DNA from: Comamonas koreensis
GTDB lineage: Bacteria > Pseudomonadota > Gammaproteobacteria > Burkholderiales > Burkholderiaceae_C
Assembly (NCBI RefSeq): GCF_014076495.1
Contig: NZ_CP043575.1
Span: 1,364,001-1,428,000, forward strand
DNA: 64,000 bases
Reading direction: 5' to 3'
The position numbers were made by a program, and so were the translations under genes. The notes beneath the pieces were generated by a model. That model was given only the letters and a program-made list of their open reading frames with translations, ran no database searches and was not told the origin of the DNA. This document shows, piece by piece, positions 36,476-46,149 of the stretch. Numbering within the stretch: position 1 is the stretch's first letter; each line of letters begins with the position of its first letter.

Positions 36476-37945
36476 TTACTGGTTGGCGCTGGTCTCGAGC
36501 ATCAGCATCTGGTCGTTCAGCGCCAGGCGCATGCTGTTGGCCAGGTTGTCAAACTTGGCGCGGGCCTGGCGGCTGATCGGTTTGCTGGTTTCGCTCTCGG
36601 CGACCATGGCCAGCGGGTCACGCTGCTCCCCAGCGACGCGGAACTCAAAATGCAGGTGCGGTCCGGTGGCCCAGCCGGTCTGGCCGACGGCACCGATCTC
36701 GTCGCCCTTGCCCACGCGCGCGCCTTGCTTGACGGCGATGCGGCTCAAATGGGCGTAGACGGTTTCGTGCTTGTTGCCGTGGTCGATGTAGATCACATTG
36801 CCGTAGCCGTTTTGCACGCCGGCAAAGGTGACCAGGCCATCGCCCACGGTGCGCACGGGCGTGCCTTGCGGGGCAGCCAGGTCGGTGCCCTTGTGGGCCG
36901 ACCAGGTCTTGTGGATGGGGTGCACGCGCATCGCAAAGGCGCTGGAGACGCGGGTGTATTTGACCGGCGAGCCGATGTAGCTGCGCTCGCCGCTTTCGCC
37001 GGCGAAGTTGTAGTAGGCGCCCTTGTCCTTGGGCGAGTCCTGGAACCACAGCGCCTCATGGGTCTTGCCGTTGTTGCGGAACTCGGCGCTCAGCAGGCGG
37101 CCGGTGCCCAGCACCTCGCCATCGGCTTCCAGCGTTTCGTAGACCAGCGAGAAGCGGTCACCGGCGCGCAGCGCACGGCGGAAATCGATCTTGTCGGCAA
37201 ACACCTCGACCATCTGGTTCGAGACGTTGTCGGGCAGGCTGGCTGCATCGGTGGCCGCATACAGCGAGCTGCGGATGATGCCGCCCGACAGGCGCGTGCC
37301 ATGGGTCAGCGGCAGGAATTCGGTCAGGGTGTCGAACTTGCCATCGGCCTTGCGGATGCTAAAGCGCTGGAACACATCGCTGCTGTCACCGGCCCAGCGC
37401 ACCGTGAGGGTGGTCAGCTCATGGCTTTGGGTGGTCTCGGCGGTGATCTGGCGGCCGGCCTTGCCAATGATGGCGCTGCGCGCCTTGGCATTGCTGCGGA
37501 TGAAGGCCGCTGCAGCCGGGTCCGCCACGCCCAGGCGGCGCAGTAGGGATTCGGGCGTGTCGTTGCTGCGCACCTCGTCGGTGCGGTACAAAGAAAAACC
37601 TGGTCCGTCGACCAGGTCTGCGATCGAAATGTCCGAAGCCAGCGACTCGACGGGGTATTCCACGGTCTGCACAGGCATGTCGGACGGATTGGGGCCCAGC
37701 TCAGCCACGGCAAAAGCGGCGCCGCCACCGGTCATCAACATGACGGCGAGGGCAGCAGCGAGACGCTTGGGGTGTGTTTGGGCGGTATTGACCAGCTGGC
37801 GAATGACGAGGCTGCCAGCGGTGATGAATCCGTTGTTCAATGTTCCATCCCGGTTATGGATGGCCGTCTTGCCGGCTGCGTAGTCGGAGCCAAAACAAAC
37901 CGCGTCTGCAGGCGCGGTAAGGTGTTTTTTAACAAGATGGCACAA
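36476..37945 (-). CDS. M23 family peptidoglycan endopeptidase
   Basis: A 489-residue cell-wall hydrolase. One N-terminal transmembrane or signal-anchor helix lies at about residues 62-80, followed by a long periplasmic region with a LysM/OapA-like segment (SLLRRLGVADPAAAAFI) and the C-terminal LytM domain. Zn ligands are visible as HKGTDLAAPQGTPV (H and D) and HLHFEFRV (HxH), with YIDHGNKHETVYAHLS between them. It probably cuts peptide cross-links. It is divergent from tyrS and upstream of anmK. The exact start is unsure because the first 40 residues are weakly conserved. Confidence 0.88.
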   Translation of the reverse strand: MCHLVKKHLTAPADAVCFGSDYAAGKTAIHNRDGTLNNGFITAGSLVIRQLVNTAQTHPKRLAAALAVMLMTGGGAAFAVAELGPNPSDMPVQTVEYPVESLASDISIADLVDGPGFSLYRTDEVRSNDTPESLLRRLGVADPAAAAFIRSNAKARSAIIGKAGRQITAETTQSHELTTLTVRWAGDSSDVFQRFSIRKADGKFDTLTEFLPLTHGTRLSGGIIRSSLYAATDAASLPDNVSNQMVEVFADKIDFRRALRAGDRFSLVYETLEADGEVLGTGRLLSAEFRNNGKTHEALWFQDSPKDKGAYYNFAGESGERSYIGSPVKYTRVSSAFAMRVHPIHKTWSAHKGTDLAAPQGTPVRTVGDGLVTFAGVQNGYGNVIYIDHGNKHETVYAHLSRIAVKQGARVGKGDEIGAVGQTGWATGPHLHFEFRVAGEQRDPLAMVAESETSKPISRQARAKFDNLANSMRLALNDQMLMLETSANQ

Positions 37946-38086
37946 AAAAATTCATGAACAGCGTTCGCGGGTCTGGATGAAGTCCCCTTGGGACATCGTC
38001 TGACAGACGCGGCTAGAATAAAACGCTGCAACGCAAGGGACGCAGTATAACGCCCTCGGCTTTGCTGGCAACCTGAGAAACCCCAT

Positions 38087-39319
38087 ATGAATCAATCGAC
38101 TGTTACAACTTACCCTGTTACCGACCGTGTGCAAGAGGCTTTGCAGGTAAGTCTGCGTGGGGTGGATGAGCTGCTGCCACAGGAGGAATGGGTCAAAAAA
38201 CTGGCCAAATCCGAGGCGACGGGTGTGCCCCTGCGCATCAAGCTGGGCCTGGATCCCACGGCCCCGGACATCCACATTGGCCACACCGTGGTGCTCAACA
38301 AGATGCGCCAGTTGCAGGACCTGGGCCATACCGTGATCTTCCTGATCGGCGATTTCACCACCCTGATTGGCGACCCCTCGGGCCGCAACAGCACCCGGCC
38401 GCCGCTGACGGCTGCGCAGATCCAGGTGAACGCTGAGACCTACCGCGAGCAGGCCTACAAGGTGCTCGACCCGAGCAAGACCGAGCTGCGCTACAACAGC
38501 GAGTGGTGCGACAAGCTGGGCGCGCGCGGCATGATCGAGCTGTCGGCCAAGTACACCGTCGCGCGCATGATGGAGCGCAACGACTTCCACACCCGTTTCA
38601 ACGAAGGCAGCTCCATCAGCCTGCACGAGTTCCTCTACCCGCTGCTGCAGGGCTATGACTCGGTGGCGCTCAAGAGCGACCTGGAGCTGGGCGGCACCGA
38701 CCAGAAGTTCAACCTGATGATGGGCCGCCACCTGCAGGCCGAATATGGCCAGGAATCGCAGTGCGTGCTCACCATGCCGCTCTTGGTGGGCCTGGACGGC
38801 GTGCACAAGATGTCCAAGTCCAAGAACAACTACATCGGCATCACCGAAGACGCCAACACCATGTTTGCCAAGGTGCTGTCGATCTCGGACGACCTGATGT
38901 GGGACTGGTTCACGTTGCTGTCCTTCATGGGCCTGCCCGAAATCGCCGCGCTCAAGTTGGAGATCGAAGGCGGCCGCAACCCCAAGGACGCCAAGGTGCT
39001 GCTGGCCAAGGAAATCACTGCGCGCTTCCACAGCGCGGCTGCAGCCGATGCGGCCGAGCAGGATTTCATCAACCGCAGCAAGGGCGGAATTCCGGACGAC
39101 ATCCCCGAAGTGGCGCTCAGCGGCGCGCCGCTGGGCATTGGCGCGCTGCTCAAGCAGGCCAACCTGGCACCATCGACCAGCGAAGCCAACCGCCTGATCG
39201 ACGGCGGCGGTGTGCGTGTGGATGGCGTGGTGATCGAAGACAAGGGCCTGAAGCTGCCTGCCGGCACCTTTGTCGTGCAAGTGGGCAAGCGCAAGTTTGC
39301 CCGCGTGACCTTGGCCTAA
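38087..39319 (+). CDS. tyrS: Tyrosyl-tRNA synthetase
   Basis: A 410-residue class I aminoacyl-tRNA synthetase of the TyrRS type with the HIGH motif ([11 protein letters not shown], about residue 62), the GSDQ-like GGTDQKFN, the KMSKS loop ([12 protein letters not shown], about 240) and a C-terminal S4 RNA-binding domain ([17 protein letters not shown]). It charges tRNA-Tyr in the cytoplasm. It starts a plus-strand transcript divergent from the M23 gene and is closed by a strong terminator. Confidence 0.97.
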   Translation: MNQSTVTTYPVTDRVQEALQVSLRGVDELLPQEEWVKKLAKSEATGVPLRIKLGLDPTAPDIHIGHTVVLNKMRQLQDLGHTVIFLIGDFTTLIGDPSGRNSTRPPLTAAQIQVNAETYREQAYKVLDPSKTELRYNSEWCDKLGARGMIELSAKYTVARMMERNDFHTRFNEGSSISLHEFLYPLLQGYDSVALKSDLELGGTDQKFNLMMGRHLQAEYGQESQCVLTMPLLVGLDGVHKMSKSKNNYIGITEDANTMFAKVLSISDDLMWDWFTLLSFMGLPEIAALKLEIEGGRNPKDAKVLLAKEITARFHSAAAADAAEQDFINRSKGGIPDDIPEVALSGAPLGIGALLKQANLAPSTSEANRLIDGGGVRVDGVVIEDKGLKLPAGTFVVQVGKRKFARVTLA

Positions 39320-39386
39320 AGCTACCGCCGTTCCCGCCTAAAGCTGGCTTTACCGGGCTGGTCTGGCCAAGCTGGCTGATCGATCA

Positions 39387-39424
39387 AAGAGCCGCTCCCC
39401 TTCGTTGGGGAGCGGCTCTTTTTT
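39387..39424 (+). terminator. Rho-independent terminator of tyrS
   Basis: Stem AAGAGCCGCTCCCC / GGGGAGCGGCTCTT around a TTCGTT loop, running into six T. Very stable. Confidence 0.93.
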
Positions 39425-39580
39425 CTGAACGCCTCTTTTTGACAGCTGCTGCCACGCGCCAGCCCGCAAGGAAGACCTGGACCCTGGGAGGCTGACGACC
39501 AGCACCAGCCGCTGAGCAGCCGGGTGTACGGGTGCGCGGGCCGCGCGCTGGATCGCTTTGAACCAGGCGGGCCTGCAGCC

Positions 39581-40564
39581 TTACTGCAGCTCAATCTTGG
39601 CCTGGGTCGCAATGCGCTTCCACAGCGCAATCTCATCGGCCTGGAACTGGCGCATCTGCGCCGGGCCGCCGCTCATCGCCGTGGCGCCCAGGTTGGCATA
39701 GAACTGCTGGGTTTCGGGCTCGGTCGCAATCTGCATGAACCAGCCCGCCAGCTTGGCGCTGGTGTCCGCCGGCGTCTTGCTGTTGACCATCGCGCCCACC
39801 CAGGTGTAGGCCTCGATGCCCGGCAGGCCCGCTTCGCGGGCGGTGGGCACGTTGGGCAGGGCGGCCACGCGGCTGTCGGAGGCGACGGCCAGGCCCGTCA
39901 GCCGCCCGGCCTTGATCAGCTCCTGCACCGAGGTGGCCTCGGCAAAGGCGTAGTCCACCGTGTGGCCGGCCACGGCGGTGGCCACTTCGCCCGCGCCCTT
40001 GAAGGGCACATGCACGGTCTGCACCTTGGCCACATCGTTGAACAGCTCACCCATCAGCTGGTAGCCGGCCGAGCCCGCGCCAAAGTTGATCTTGCCCGGG
40101 CTGGCCTGGGCCTTGGCCACCAAATCCTTGAGCTGCCTGGTATCGGCATCCCCCGGCGCCACGACAATGGCCGGCGCGCGCATCATCATCGTCAGCGGCG
40201 CAAAGTCCTTTTGCGGGTCATAGGGCAGCTCCTTGAACAGCGCCGTGTTCACCGCCAAGGTGGAGTTGCTGCCAATAAAGACGGTGTAGCCATCGGCCGG
40301 AGCAGACAAGGCCTGCTTGACCGCAATAAAGCCATTGCCGCCGGGCCGGTTCTCCACCACCACCGGCTGGCCGCTGAGCTGCTGCAGCTTTTTGGCGTAG
40401 TAGCGCGCCGACGTATCGGTGCCGCTGCCCGGCCCAAAGGGCACGATGAATTTGATGGGCTTGCTGGGAAAGTCCTGGGCCTGCAGCGCCGGGCTGGCGG
40501 CGCCCGCGAGCAGCGCCGCACACAGCGCCAGCGCCTGCCGGCGGCCAAAGCGAGGGTTGAACAT
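39581..40564 (-). CDS. Bug-family tripartite tricarboxylate binding protein
   Basis: A 327-residue periplasmic solute-binding protein of the TctC/Bug family, abundant in Comamonadaceae and Burkholderiales. A twin-arginine-like or Sec signal (FGRRQALALCAALLAGAASPALQAQ) is followed by FPSKPIKFIVPFGPGSGTD, VVENRPGGNGFIA, the LPYDPQKDFAPL motif and INFGAGSAGYQLMGE. No TctA/TctB membrane partners are adjacent, as is usual for orphan Bug proteins. The ligand is unknown (carboxylates, amino acids and nicotinate are known for the family). A divergent or nearby LysR gene lies 156 bases upstream on the same strand. Confidence 0.92.
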   Translation of the reverse strand: MFNPRFGRRQALALCAALLAGAASPALQAQDFPSKPIKFIVPFGPGSGTDTSARYYAKKLQQLSGQPVVVENRPGGNGFIAVKQALSAPADGYTVFIGSNSTLAVNTALFKELPYDPQKDFAPLTMMMRAPAIVVAPGDADTRQLKDLVAKAQASPGKINFGAGSAGYQLMGELFNDVAKVQTVHVPFKGAGEVATAVAGHTVDYAFAEATSVQELIKAGRLTGLAVASDSRVAALPNVPTAREAGLPGIEAYTWVGAMVNSKTPADTSAKLAGWFMQIATEPETQQFYANLGATAMSGGPAQMRQFQADEIALWKRIATQAKIELQ

Positions 40565-40720
40565 GGCTGTCTCCTTGTGTCGTTATCGATGGCGGCCTGC
40601 GGGTGTGGAGCGCGCAGGCCGCCGCTTTGACTGTAGGGAGGGGGCTCAGGCTTGTCTAATAGTGAATTGGCCGGGGCTGAGAGGACAGGCGTATCAGCGT
40701 GCGTGTGATTCAAGCGGCAA

Positions 40721-41695
40721 TCAGCTGCCGGTGGTATCCCCGATGGCGGTGCGGGTAGCGGCGGCCTGCAGCTGCAGCCAGGCGCAAAAGGCCGTCACTT
40801 CGGGGCGCTGCTGGCTGCGCGGGCCGATCAGCAGCCAGTAGGCCAGCGGCGAATCCATGCGGTACTCGGGCAGCACTTCGACCAGATCGCCATTGGCCAG
40901 CGCATCGGCCACCAGCGGCATGCGTGCCAGCGCCAGGCCCTGGCCGGTCAGGGCGGCCTGCGCGATCTGGTGCGCGTAGTTGAGGTAGAGCCAGCGTTTG
41001 GGCTGCAGATTGCCGCAGCCGTGCAGCTCCAGCCAGCGCTCCCAGGTCAGCCAGTCCAGGTGCTGCAGGCGGTGGGCGTCACCTGCCTCGATCAAGGTGT
41101 GGCGGGCCACATCGGCGGGCTGGTGGATGCGCGGGTGGCTTTGCAGCAACCAGGGGCTGGCAACGACGGCCAGTTGCTCGCCAAACAAACGCTGGGCGCC
41201 GTTGCTGGCATGCTGGGGCAGGCTGTAGCGCAGCGCCAGGTCCACATCCGATGTTTCGAGGTCAAGCACGTTGTCGGTGGCATCGATGCGGATGTCGATC
41301 TCAGGGTTGTCGCGCTGGAAGGCCTCCATGCGCGGGATCAGCCACATCGAGGCAAAGCTGGCCCAGGTGGTGATGGCCACACTCTTGCGGCCGCTGGTCT
41401 GGCGAATCAGGCGCACGGCAGAGTCGATGCGCTCGATGGCCGGCGACACGGCGCGCTGCAGCTGGGCGCCGGCGCTGGTTAGCTCCACCGCGCGGGTATG
41501 GCGCAAAAACAGCGCAATGCCGACCTCGTCTTCCAGCGCCTGGATCTGGCGGCTGACGGCCGACTGGGTCAACGCCAACTCCTCGGCGGCGGCGCGAAAG
41601 TTCAGGTAGCGAGCTACCGCCAGAAAAGCACGCAGATGGCCCACGGCGATGGGCCGGGTGCGGAGCAGGGAAGGCGGCAGAGGCAGGTCTGGCAT
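40721..41695 (-). CDS. LysR family transcriptional regulator (GcvA-like)
   Basis: A 324-residue LysR regulator. The N-terminal winged helix reads LRAFLAVARYLNFRAAAEELALTQSAVSRQIQALEDEVG, with helix-turn-helix at about 35-55; the C-terminal periplasmic-binding-fold effector domain starts at SVAITTWASFASMWLIPRM, resembling the GcvA subgroup. I place the start at the ATG at 41695; the frame open further upstream covers the promoter region. It diverges from a DUF2917 gene, a pairing often seen in Comamonadaceae, and an inverted pair of identical-core 13-bp sites lies between them, so it probably regulates that gene and itself. Confidence 0.88.
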   Translation of the reverse strand: MPDLPLPPSLLRTRPIAVGHLRAFLAVARYLNFRAAAEELALTQSAVSRQIQALEDEVGIALFLRHTRAVELTSAGAQLQRAVSPAIERIDSAVRLIRQTSGRKSVAITTWASFASMWLIPRMEAFQRDNPEIDIRIDATDNVLDLETSDVDLALRYSLPQHASNGAQRLFGEQLAVVASPWLLQSHPRIHQPADVARHTLIEAGDAHRLQHLDWLTWERWLELHGCGNLQPKRWLYLNYAHQIAQAALTGQGLALARMPLVADALANGDLVEVLPEYRMDSPLAYWLLIGPRSQQRPEVTAFCAWLQLQAAATRTAIGDTTGS

Positions 41696-41824
41696 GGTGG
41701 AGGCACTGTAGCAAGAAGTACACACTGCGCCAGGGTGTATCCCCGAGGCAGGCCAACCATCATGCTCCTGCTTCGATAGCTGCCGCTGGCTTGGTGTGGC
41801 CTTGGAGCTGCGGAAAGCCAAAAA

Positions 41825-41930
41825 CCTAGGGTAAACCATTAATGCTGTGGCTGCATCGATCGGCCCTCTTTTATTCATTGGACGCAGGCGCCGCCAAGGC
41901 GCAAGATACGCATATCGGGTAAACCCTAGG
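41825..41930. promoter_or_regulatory. Inverted pair of CCTAGGGTAAACC sites
   Basis: CCTAGGGTAAACC at 41825-41837 and GGTAAACCCTAGG at 41918-41930 are inverted copies differing only in the orientation of the central GTAAAC/GTTTAC core. They lie about 93 bases apart in the gap between the LysR regulator and the DUF2917 gene. They are good candidates for the regulator's binding sites. Nothing else notable is seen in the 272-base gap. Confidence 0.5.
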
Positions 41931-41967
41931 ATCGCAACGACACCAGGGCCCTGCAAAGGAAATCACC

Positions 41968-42390
41968 ATGGCAATGTCTGCATCTCATGTTCTGTCTGCT
42001 GGCTCCATCGCTGCGCGCCCTGCGCGTGCCAGCCGCGCTGCCTCGGCCGCTGCCGAGATGCGCATTCTGCCCACCGGCAAGGCCGTCAGCTTTGTGCCCC
42101 AGCGCGACGTCGTGCTGCGCATCTCCGAAGGCACCGCCTGGGTCACCCTGGGTCTGGGGCTGAGCAATGAAGCCAGCCTGCAAGCCGGTGACCTGGTGCT
42201 GCACGCCGGTCACACGGTCGTGCTCAAGGCCGGCCAATCGGTCGTTATCGAGAGCAAGCGCCAGGACGCGCTGGTCTACCACTTCCCCAAGAACCAGGGC
42301 GGCCAGCCCAACCTGGATGAGCAGCCCGCACGCTGGTTCACGCGCTTCCAATGGGGTAAGACCGACGGCAGCATGCTCTACAACATATAG
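41968..42390 (+). CDS. DUF2917 domain-containing protein
   Basis: A 140-residue protein whose central part (about 30-110) matches DUF2917: RILPTGKAVSFVPQRDVVLRISEGTAWVTLG, LQAGDLVLHAGHTVVLKAGQSVVIES. It resembles a small cupin-like beta fold and has no signal peptide or membrane segment. AAGGAAATCACC precedes the ATG; a second ATG lies two codons downstream. It diverges from a LysR regulator and probably is its target. Function of the domain is not known. Confidence 0.8.
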   Translation: MAMSASHVLSAGSIAARPARASRAASAAAEMRILPTGKAVSFVPQRDVVLRISEGTAWVTLGLGLSNEASLQAGDLVLHAGHTVVLKAGQSVVIESKRQDALVYHFPKNQGGQPNLDEQPARWFTRFQWGKTDGSMLYNI

Positions 42391-42664
42391 AGTGACTGAC
42401 ACAGCCCTTGATACGTCGTTGTCCAGCCTTGTCGTACGTTTGTACTGCCTGCGGCTGAACGCCTCGTCTCAACCGCAAACCTTCGGTTTGCTGGGCTGTC
42501 TAAGTCCCTCATTCGAACACTTGCCCACAACAGTCTGCCTTGCGCAGGCTTTTTTTTGCCCAAAGACAGTGGCTGCTGCGGAAGCTGAAAGCCTGTAGAG
42601 CGCGCGATAATCACAGGGTTTTGTCTATTAGAGGCGGTGCCCGGCGCCGCCTCGCTGATTCACC

Positions 42665-44083
42665 ATGACCGCTCCACTCGACATCATCATCATGGCCGCT
42701 GGCAAGGGCACGCGCATGAAAAGCCGCCACCCCAAGGTGTTGCAGAAGCTGGCCGGGCGCGCGCTGCTGCAGCATGTGCTCGATACCGCTGCCCAGCTGC
42801 AGGCCCGCTCGGCGGTGGTGATCACCGGCCATGGTGCTGACCAGGTGGAGGCGGCCATCGGCCAGAGCAGCGCCGGCATCAGCCAGCTGGCCTTTGCGCG
42901 CCAGGAGCCGCAGCTGGGCACGGGCCACGCGGTGCAGCAGGCGGTGCCGTTGCTGGCCGATGAGGGCATGGCGATTGTGCTGTCCGGCGATGTGCCGCTG
43001 ACGCAGGCGGACACCTTGCAAGGCCTGCTCAATGCCGCGGGCAGCGACCGCATGGCCCTGCTCACCGTCAACATGCCCGACCCCACAGGCTATGGCCGCA
43101 TTGTGCGCAATGCCGAGGGCACGGTGCAGCGCATCGTCGAGCAAAAGGATGCGAATGCGGACGAGCGTGCGATCACAGAGGTTTACAGCGGCATCATGGC
43201 CGTGCCGCTGCGCTGGCTCAAGCCCTGGCTGGCCCAGCTGAACAACCACAACGCCCAGGGCGAGTACTACCTGACCGACGTTGTGGCGATGGCCGTTGCC
43301 GACGGCGTGGCGGTGGAAGGCCATTGCATTGCCGATGTGCTGCAGGTGGCCGGCATCAACAGCCCCCAGCAGCTGGCCGAGCTGGAGCGTGCCCACCAGA
43401 TGCGCCAGGCCCAGGCGCTGATGGCCCAGGGTGTGCGCATGGCCGACCCGGCCCGTTTTGACCTGCGCGACGATGCGCGCGGCGGCAAGGCGCAGCTCAT
43501 CTGCGGCCAGGATGTCGAGATCGATGTGGGCTGCATCTTTGGCGGCCAGGTGCGCATTGGTGACGGCGCGCGCATTGGCGCCTACTGCCATATCAGCAAT
43601 GCCGAGATCGCGGCCGATGCGGTGATCCACCCGTTTACGCATATCGACGGCGAGGCTACGGGCGCCCAGGTGGGCGAGGGCGCGCTGGTCGGGCCCTTTG
43701 CCCGCCTGCGCCCGGGTGCCCAACTGGGCAAGCAGGTGCACATCGGCAATTTTGTCGAGGTCAAGAACTCGCGCCTGGCCGATGGTGCCAAGGCCAACCA
43801 CCTGGCCTACCTGGGTGATGCCGAGGTGGGCGAGCGGGTCAACTACGGCGCGGGCAGCATCACCGCCAACTATGACGGCGCCAACAAGCACCGCACCGTG
43901 ATCGAGGCCGATGTGCATGTGGGCAGCAACTGTGTGCTGGTGGCCCCGGTCACCATTGGCGCCGGTGGCACCGTGGGCGGCGGCTCCACGATCACCAAGA
44001 GCACACCGCCGGGCGCCTTGAGCGTGGCGCGCGGCAAGCAGGTCAGCATTGCCAATTGGGAGCGGCCGCAGAAGAAGTCTTGA
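42665..44083 (+). CDS. glmU: Bifunctional UDP-GlcNAc pyrophosphorylase / GlcN-1-P acetyltransferase
   Basis: A 472-residue enzyme making UDP-GlcNAc for peptidoglycan and LPS. The N-terminal nucleotidyltransferase domain starts IIIMAAGKGTRMKSRHPKVL and has the uridine-binding and metal regions (QLGTGHAVQQA, LSGDVPLT, EVYSGIMAV); the C-terminal half is a left-handed beta-helix of hexapeptide repeats with GPFARLRPGAQLG, HIGNFVEVKNS and the catalytic NYDGANKHRT. The preceding 274 bases hold only a weak hairpin with a T8 run (about 42537-42557). glmS, the other enzyme of this pathway, lies 2.1 kb downstream. Confidence 0.97.
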   Translation: MTAPLDIIIMAAGKGTRMKSRHPKVLQKLAGRALLQHVLDTAAQLQARSAVVITGHGADQVEAAIGQSSAGISQLAFARQEPQLGTGHAVQQAVPLLADEGMAIVLSGDVPLTQADTLQGLLNAAGSDRMALLTVNMPDPTGYGRIVRNAEGTVQRIVEQKDANADERAITEVYSGIMAVPLRWLKPWLAQLNNHNAQGEYYLTDVVAMAVADGVAVEGHCIADVLQVAGINSPQQLAELERAHQMRQAQALMAQGVRMADPARFDLRDDARGGKAQLICGQDVEIDVGCIFGGQVRIGDGARIGAYCHISNAEIAADAVIHPFTHIDGEATGAQVGEGALVGPFARLRPGAQLGKQVHIGNFVEVKNSRLADGAKANHLAYLGDAEVGERVNYGAGSITANYDGANKHRTVIEADVHVGSNCVLVAPVTIGAGGTVGGGSTITKSTPPGALSVARGKQVSIANWERPQKKS

Positions 44084-44170
44084 GCCCCAGTGCGCCTGAG
44101 CATGTCCGCACAGGCGTCTGGCGTGGACCCGGGTTCCACTATGCCCGGCGCTATGGGATGAGGGCTGCGG

Positions 44171-45274
44171 TCAAGCGCCTGCGGCTGCTCCAGGGCCAGG
44201 CATGCTGGCCAGCTCAGCCAGGTGCGCGGCCGAGATCGGTTCCAGCTCGGCATAGCTGCCGTACATGCGCGGGGCGCCCCGGGCCTGTTCCAATGCCGCT
44301 TCGGCCTGCACGATCCAGTCGTCCACCGACTGGTGGTATTTGGCCAGGCTGGCAATGCCGATGCTGACGCTGATCTGCACATCGGGCCAGTCGCGCAGAC
44401 GGCGGTTGAGCGCCTGGCTGTGGATGCGGTCGGCAATCTGGTTGGCGATGTCCAGGTTCACACCCGACAGCAGCACGGCAAACGAGTCGCCGCCAAAGCG
44501 GCAGGTGGCATCGCCCGGGCGCACGCAGGTGCGCAAGGTGTTGGCCACGGCAATGATGACCTCATCGCCAGCGGTCTCGCCATGGCGGCTGTTGAGCTCG
44601 CGGAAGTTATCTACATCCACGACGATCAGGAACGCCGGAATGTCTTTTTGCTTGGCATAGGCGAACAAGCGGGTCGCCAGATCCTGCCAGTACATGCGGC
44701 CAAAAAAGCCGGTCATCGCATCGACGCGGCGCATCACCATCAGCATCTGTTCTTTGTGGGCCAGGCTGCGCAGCAGGTGGCCGGTGGCAATGCCTTGCAT
44801 GGCCAAATACAGGGCGACGGCCAGCAGGCTGCCGACAATGGTGTAGGTGCTGGTGTGGTGCTGGACCTCGAACGAGGTGAGCAGACCGGTGACGGCCAGG
44901 CCTGCAATGGCGCCGACCACGGCCAGCATGGCATGGCGAACGCTTTGCATGGCGTAGGTGCAGTGCACCAGCACCATCAGCATGATGGCACTGGTCAGCA
45001 GGTGGAAATGCACCAGCGCCACCCAGACGCCAATGACCAGGCCGTCGACAAAGCTGAGGATGACATCGTTGACGTCCGACCCACCGGTGCGCCGGGTGCG
45101 CCAGCGGGCCAGCAGGGGCCAGGCCAGCAGCGGCAGCGCCACGGCCAGCCCGACGGGCCAGGAGGCATTGCGCTGCCACAGTGCGCCTGCGGCAGCGAGC
45201 GCACAGGACGCCAGGAAAACAATGCGGCCCCAGTCACTGCGCTGCTGGGTGCTGTCCATTTTGATATGCACCAT
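44171..45274 (-). CDS. MASE2-like membrane diguanylate cyclase with GGDSF motif
   Basis: A 367-residue protein with about five N-terminal transmembrane helices (about 17-165) resembling the MASE2 sensor of E. coli DgcC (VIGVWVALVHFHLLTSAIMLMVL), followed by a GGDEF domain (about 180-340). The metal-binding Asp lies in VVDVDNFRELN (D220). The signature reads GGDSF at 261-265, with Ser replacing the usual fourth-position acidic residue, so cyclase activity is uncertain; it may have low activity or act as a GTP or c-di-GMP sensing protein. No I-site RxxD is seen five residues upstream (RPGDATC). Monocistronic on the minus strand, convergent with glmU. Confidence 0.88.
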   Translation of the reverse strand: MVHIKMDSTQQRSDWGRIVFLASCALAAAGALWQRNASWPVGLAVALPLLAWPLLARWRTRRTGGSDVNDVILSFVDGLVIGVWVALVHFHLLTSAIMLMVLVHCTYAMQSVRHAMLAVVGAIAGLAVTGLLTSFEVQHHTSTYTIVGSLLAVALYLAMQGIATGHLLRSLAHKEQMLMVMRRVDAMTGFFGRMYWQDLATRLFAYAKQKDIPAFLIVVDVDNFRELNSRHGETAGDEVIIAVANTLRTCVRPGDATCRFGGDSFAVLLSGVNLDIANQIADRIHSQALNRRLRDWPDVQISVSIGIASLAKYHQSVDDWIVQAEAALEQARGAPRMYGSYAELEPISAAHLAELASMPGPGAAAGA

Positions 45275-45577
45275 GTATTGCCTCTCTTACCCAGTGAGTC
45301 ACAGTCTGCGCAGGATGGCCTCGCAATGTTACTGTTTGATACTCACGGTGCAAGTATGAGGCCGGACTATCGCCAAGACAAGCCAGTCCGGGCTTATTAC
45401 ATTTGTTGAATGTTTTCGTCCACAACGACCGCCTGAGAGTGGTCATGCACATCGCGGCCATGCATCGTGGCTGCAGCGGGCCGGGTGGCAAGGCTGTGGC
45501 GCAATGCCCGTTTTTACCAAGCGGGTAATCGCAGGGCTCCAGAGGGCGCCGGAGCCGCAAACTACGCGGTAATGGTG
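45275..45577. other. Intergenic region upstream of the GGDEF gene
   Basis: About 300 bases between the start of the cyclase gene and the 3' end of the Lrp gene, both on the minus strand. It probably contains the cyclase promoter. I see no clear terminator, riboswitch or repeat; short C/G runs near 45530-45560 could form a weak hairpin. Confidence 0.5.
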
Positions 45578-46099
45578 TTAGCCGTGGTGCGACAGGTGCG
45601 GCCCCTTGGGCAAGGGGATGCGGGTGATGAACTTGCTGCGCTTGGTGGCGAAGTAGGTTTTTACATTGCGCACATTGCTCTGCGAGGTGAAGAGCTTTTG
45701 CGTCAGCGCCAGGTAGCCGGGCATGTCATGGGCGTAGACCACCAGCACAAAGTCCGGCCCCGGGCTGACCCGCCAGCATTGCTGCACCTGGTCGTTCTGC
45801 ACCACGGCGGCCTCAAAGGCATCGAGCTCTTCGGCGCCCTGGCGATCCAGGCTGACCTCCACCAGCGCGAACAGGCCAAAGCCCTGCACCTTGGCCAGCA
45901 CATCGTGTGAGAGCAGGGCCACCTCGGCGGCGATCAGGCCCATCTCGCGCAGGCGCTTGATGCGCCGCAGGCAGGTGGGGGGCGAGACATGCACTTTGTC
46001 GGCCAGCGCGTGGTTGCTCACCGAGGCATCCTTCTGCAAGGCATCGAGCAGCTGCAGGTCGATGATATCCAGTGTGAAATCATTCAAATTCTCATTCAT
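45578..46099 (-). CDS. Lrp/AsnC family transcriptional regulator
   Basis: A 173-residue feast/famine regulator. The N-terminal helix-turn-helix reads [40 protein letters not shown], and the C-terminal RAM domain (about 85-150) contains the Gly/Asp-rich [20 protein letters not shown] ligand-binding turn. Such proteins form octamers that wrap DNA in response to amino acids. It diverges from glmS across an AT-rich 124-base region with a long inverted repeat that overlaps its own start codon, suggesting autoregulation and possible control of glmS. Confidence 0.9.
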   Translation of the reverse strand: MNENLNDFTLDIIDLQLLDALQKDASVSNHALADKVHVSPPTCLRRIKRLREMGLIAAEVALLSHDVLAKVQGFGLFALVEVSLDRQGAEELDAFEAAVVQNDQVQQCWRVSPGPDFVLVVYAHDMPGYLALTQKLFTSQSNVRNVKTYFATKRSKFITRIPLPKGPHLSHHG

Positions 46100-46149
46100 T
46101 TTGAAATTTTATTTCAATAGATATTTAATAAGAAATATTATTTCAAAAT
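46098..46149. promoter_or_regulatory. Long inverted repeat between the Lrp gene and glmS
   Basis: ATTTTGAAAT at 46098-46107 and ATTTCAAAAT at 46140-46149 form a perfect 10-bp inverted repeat with a 32-base AT-rich spacer; a third half-site (ATTTCAA) lies at 46111-46117. The left arm overlaps the Lrp start codon. Lrp-type proteins bind such spaced AT-rich dyads. Confidence 0.55.
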
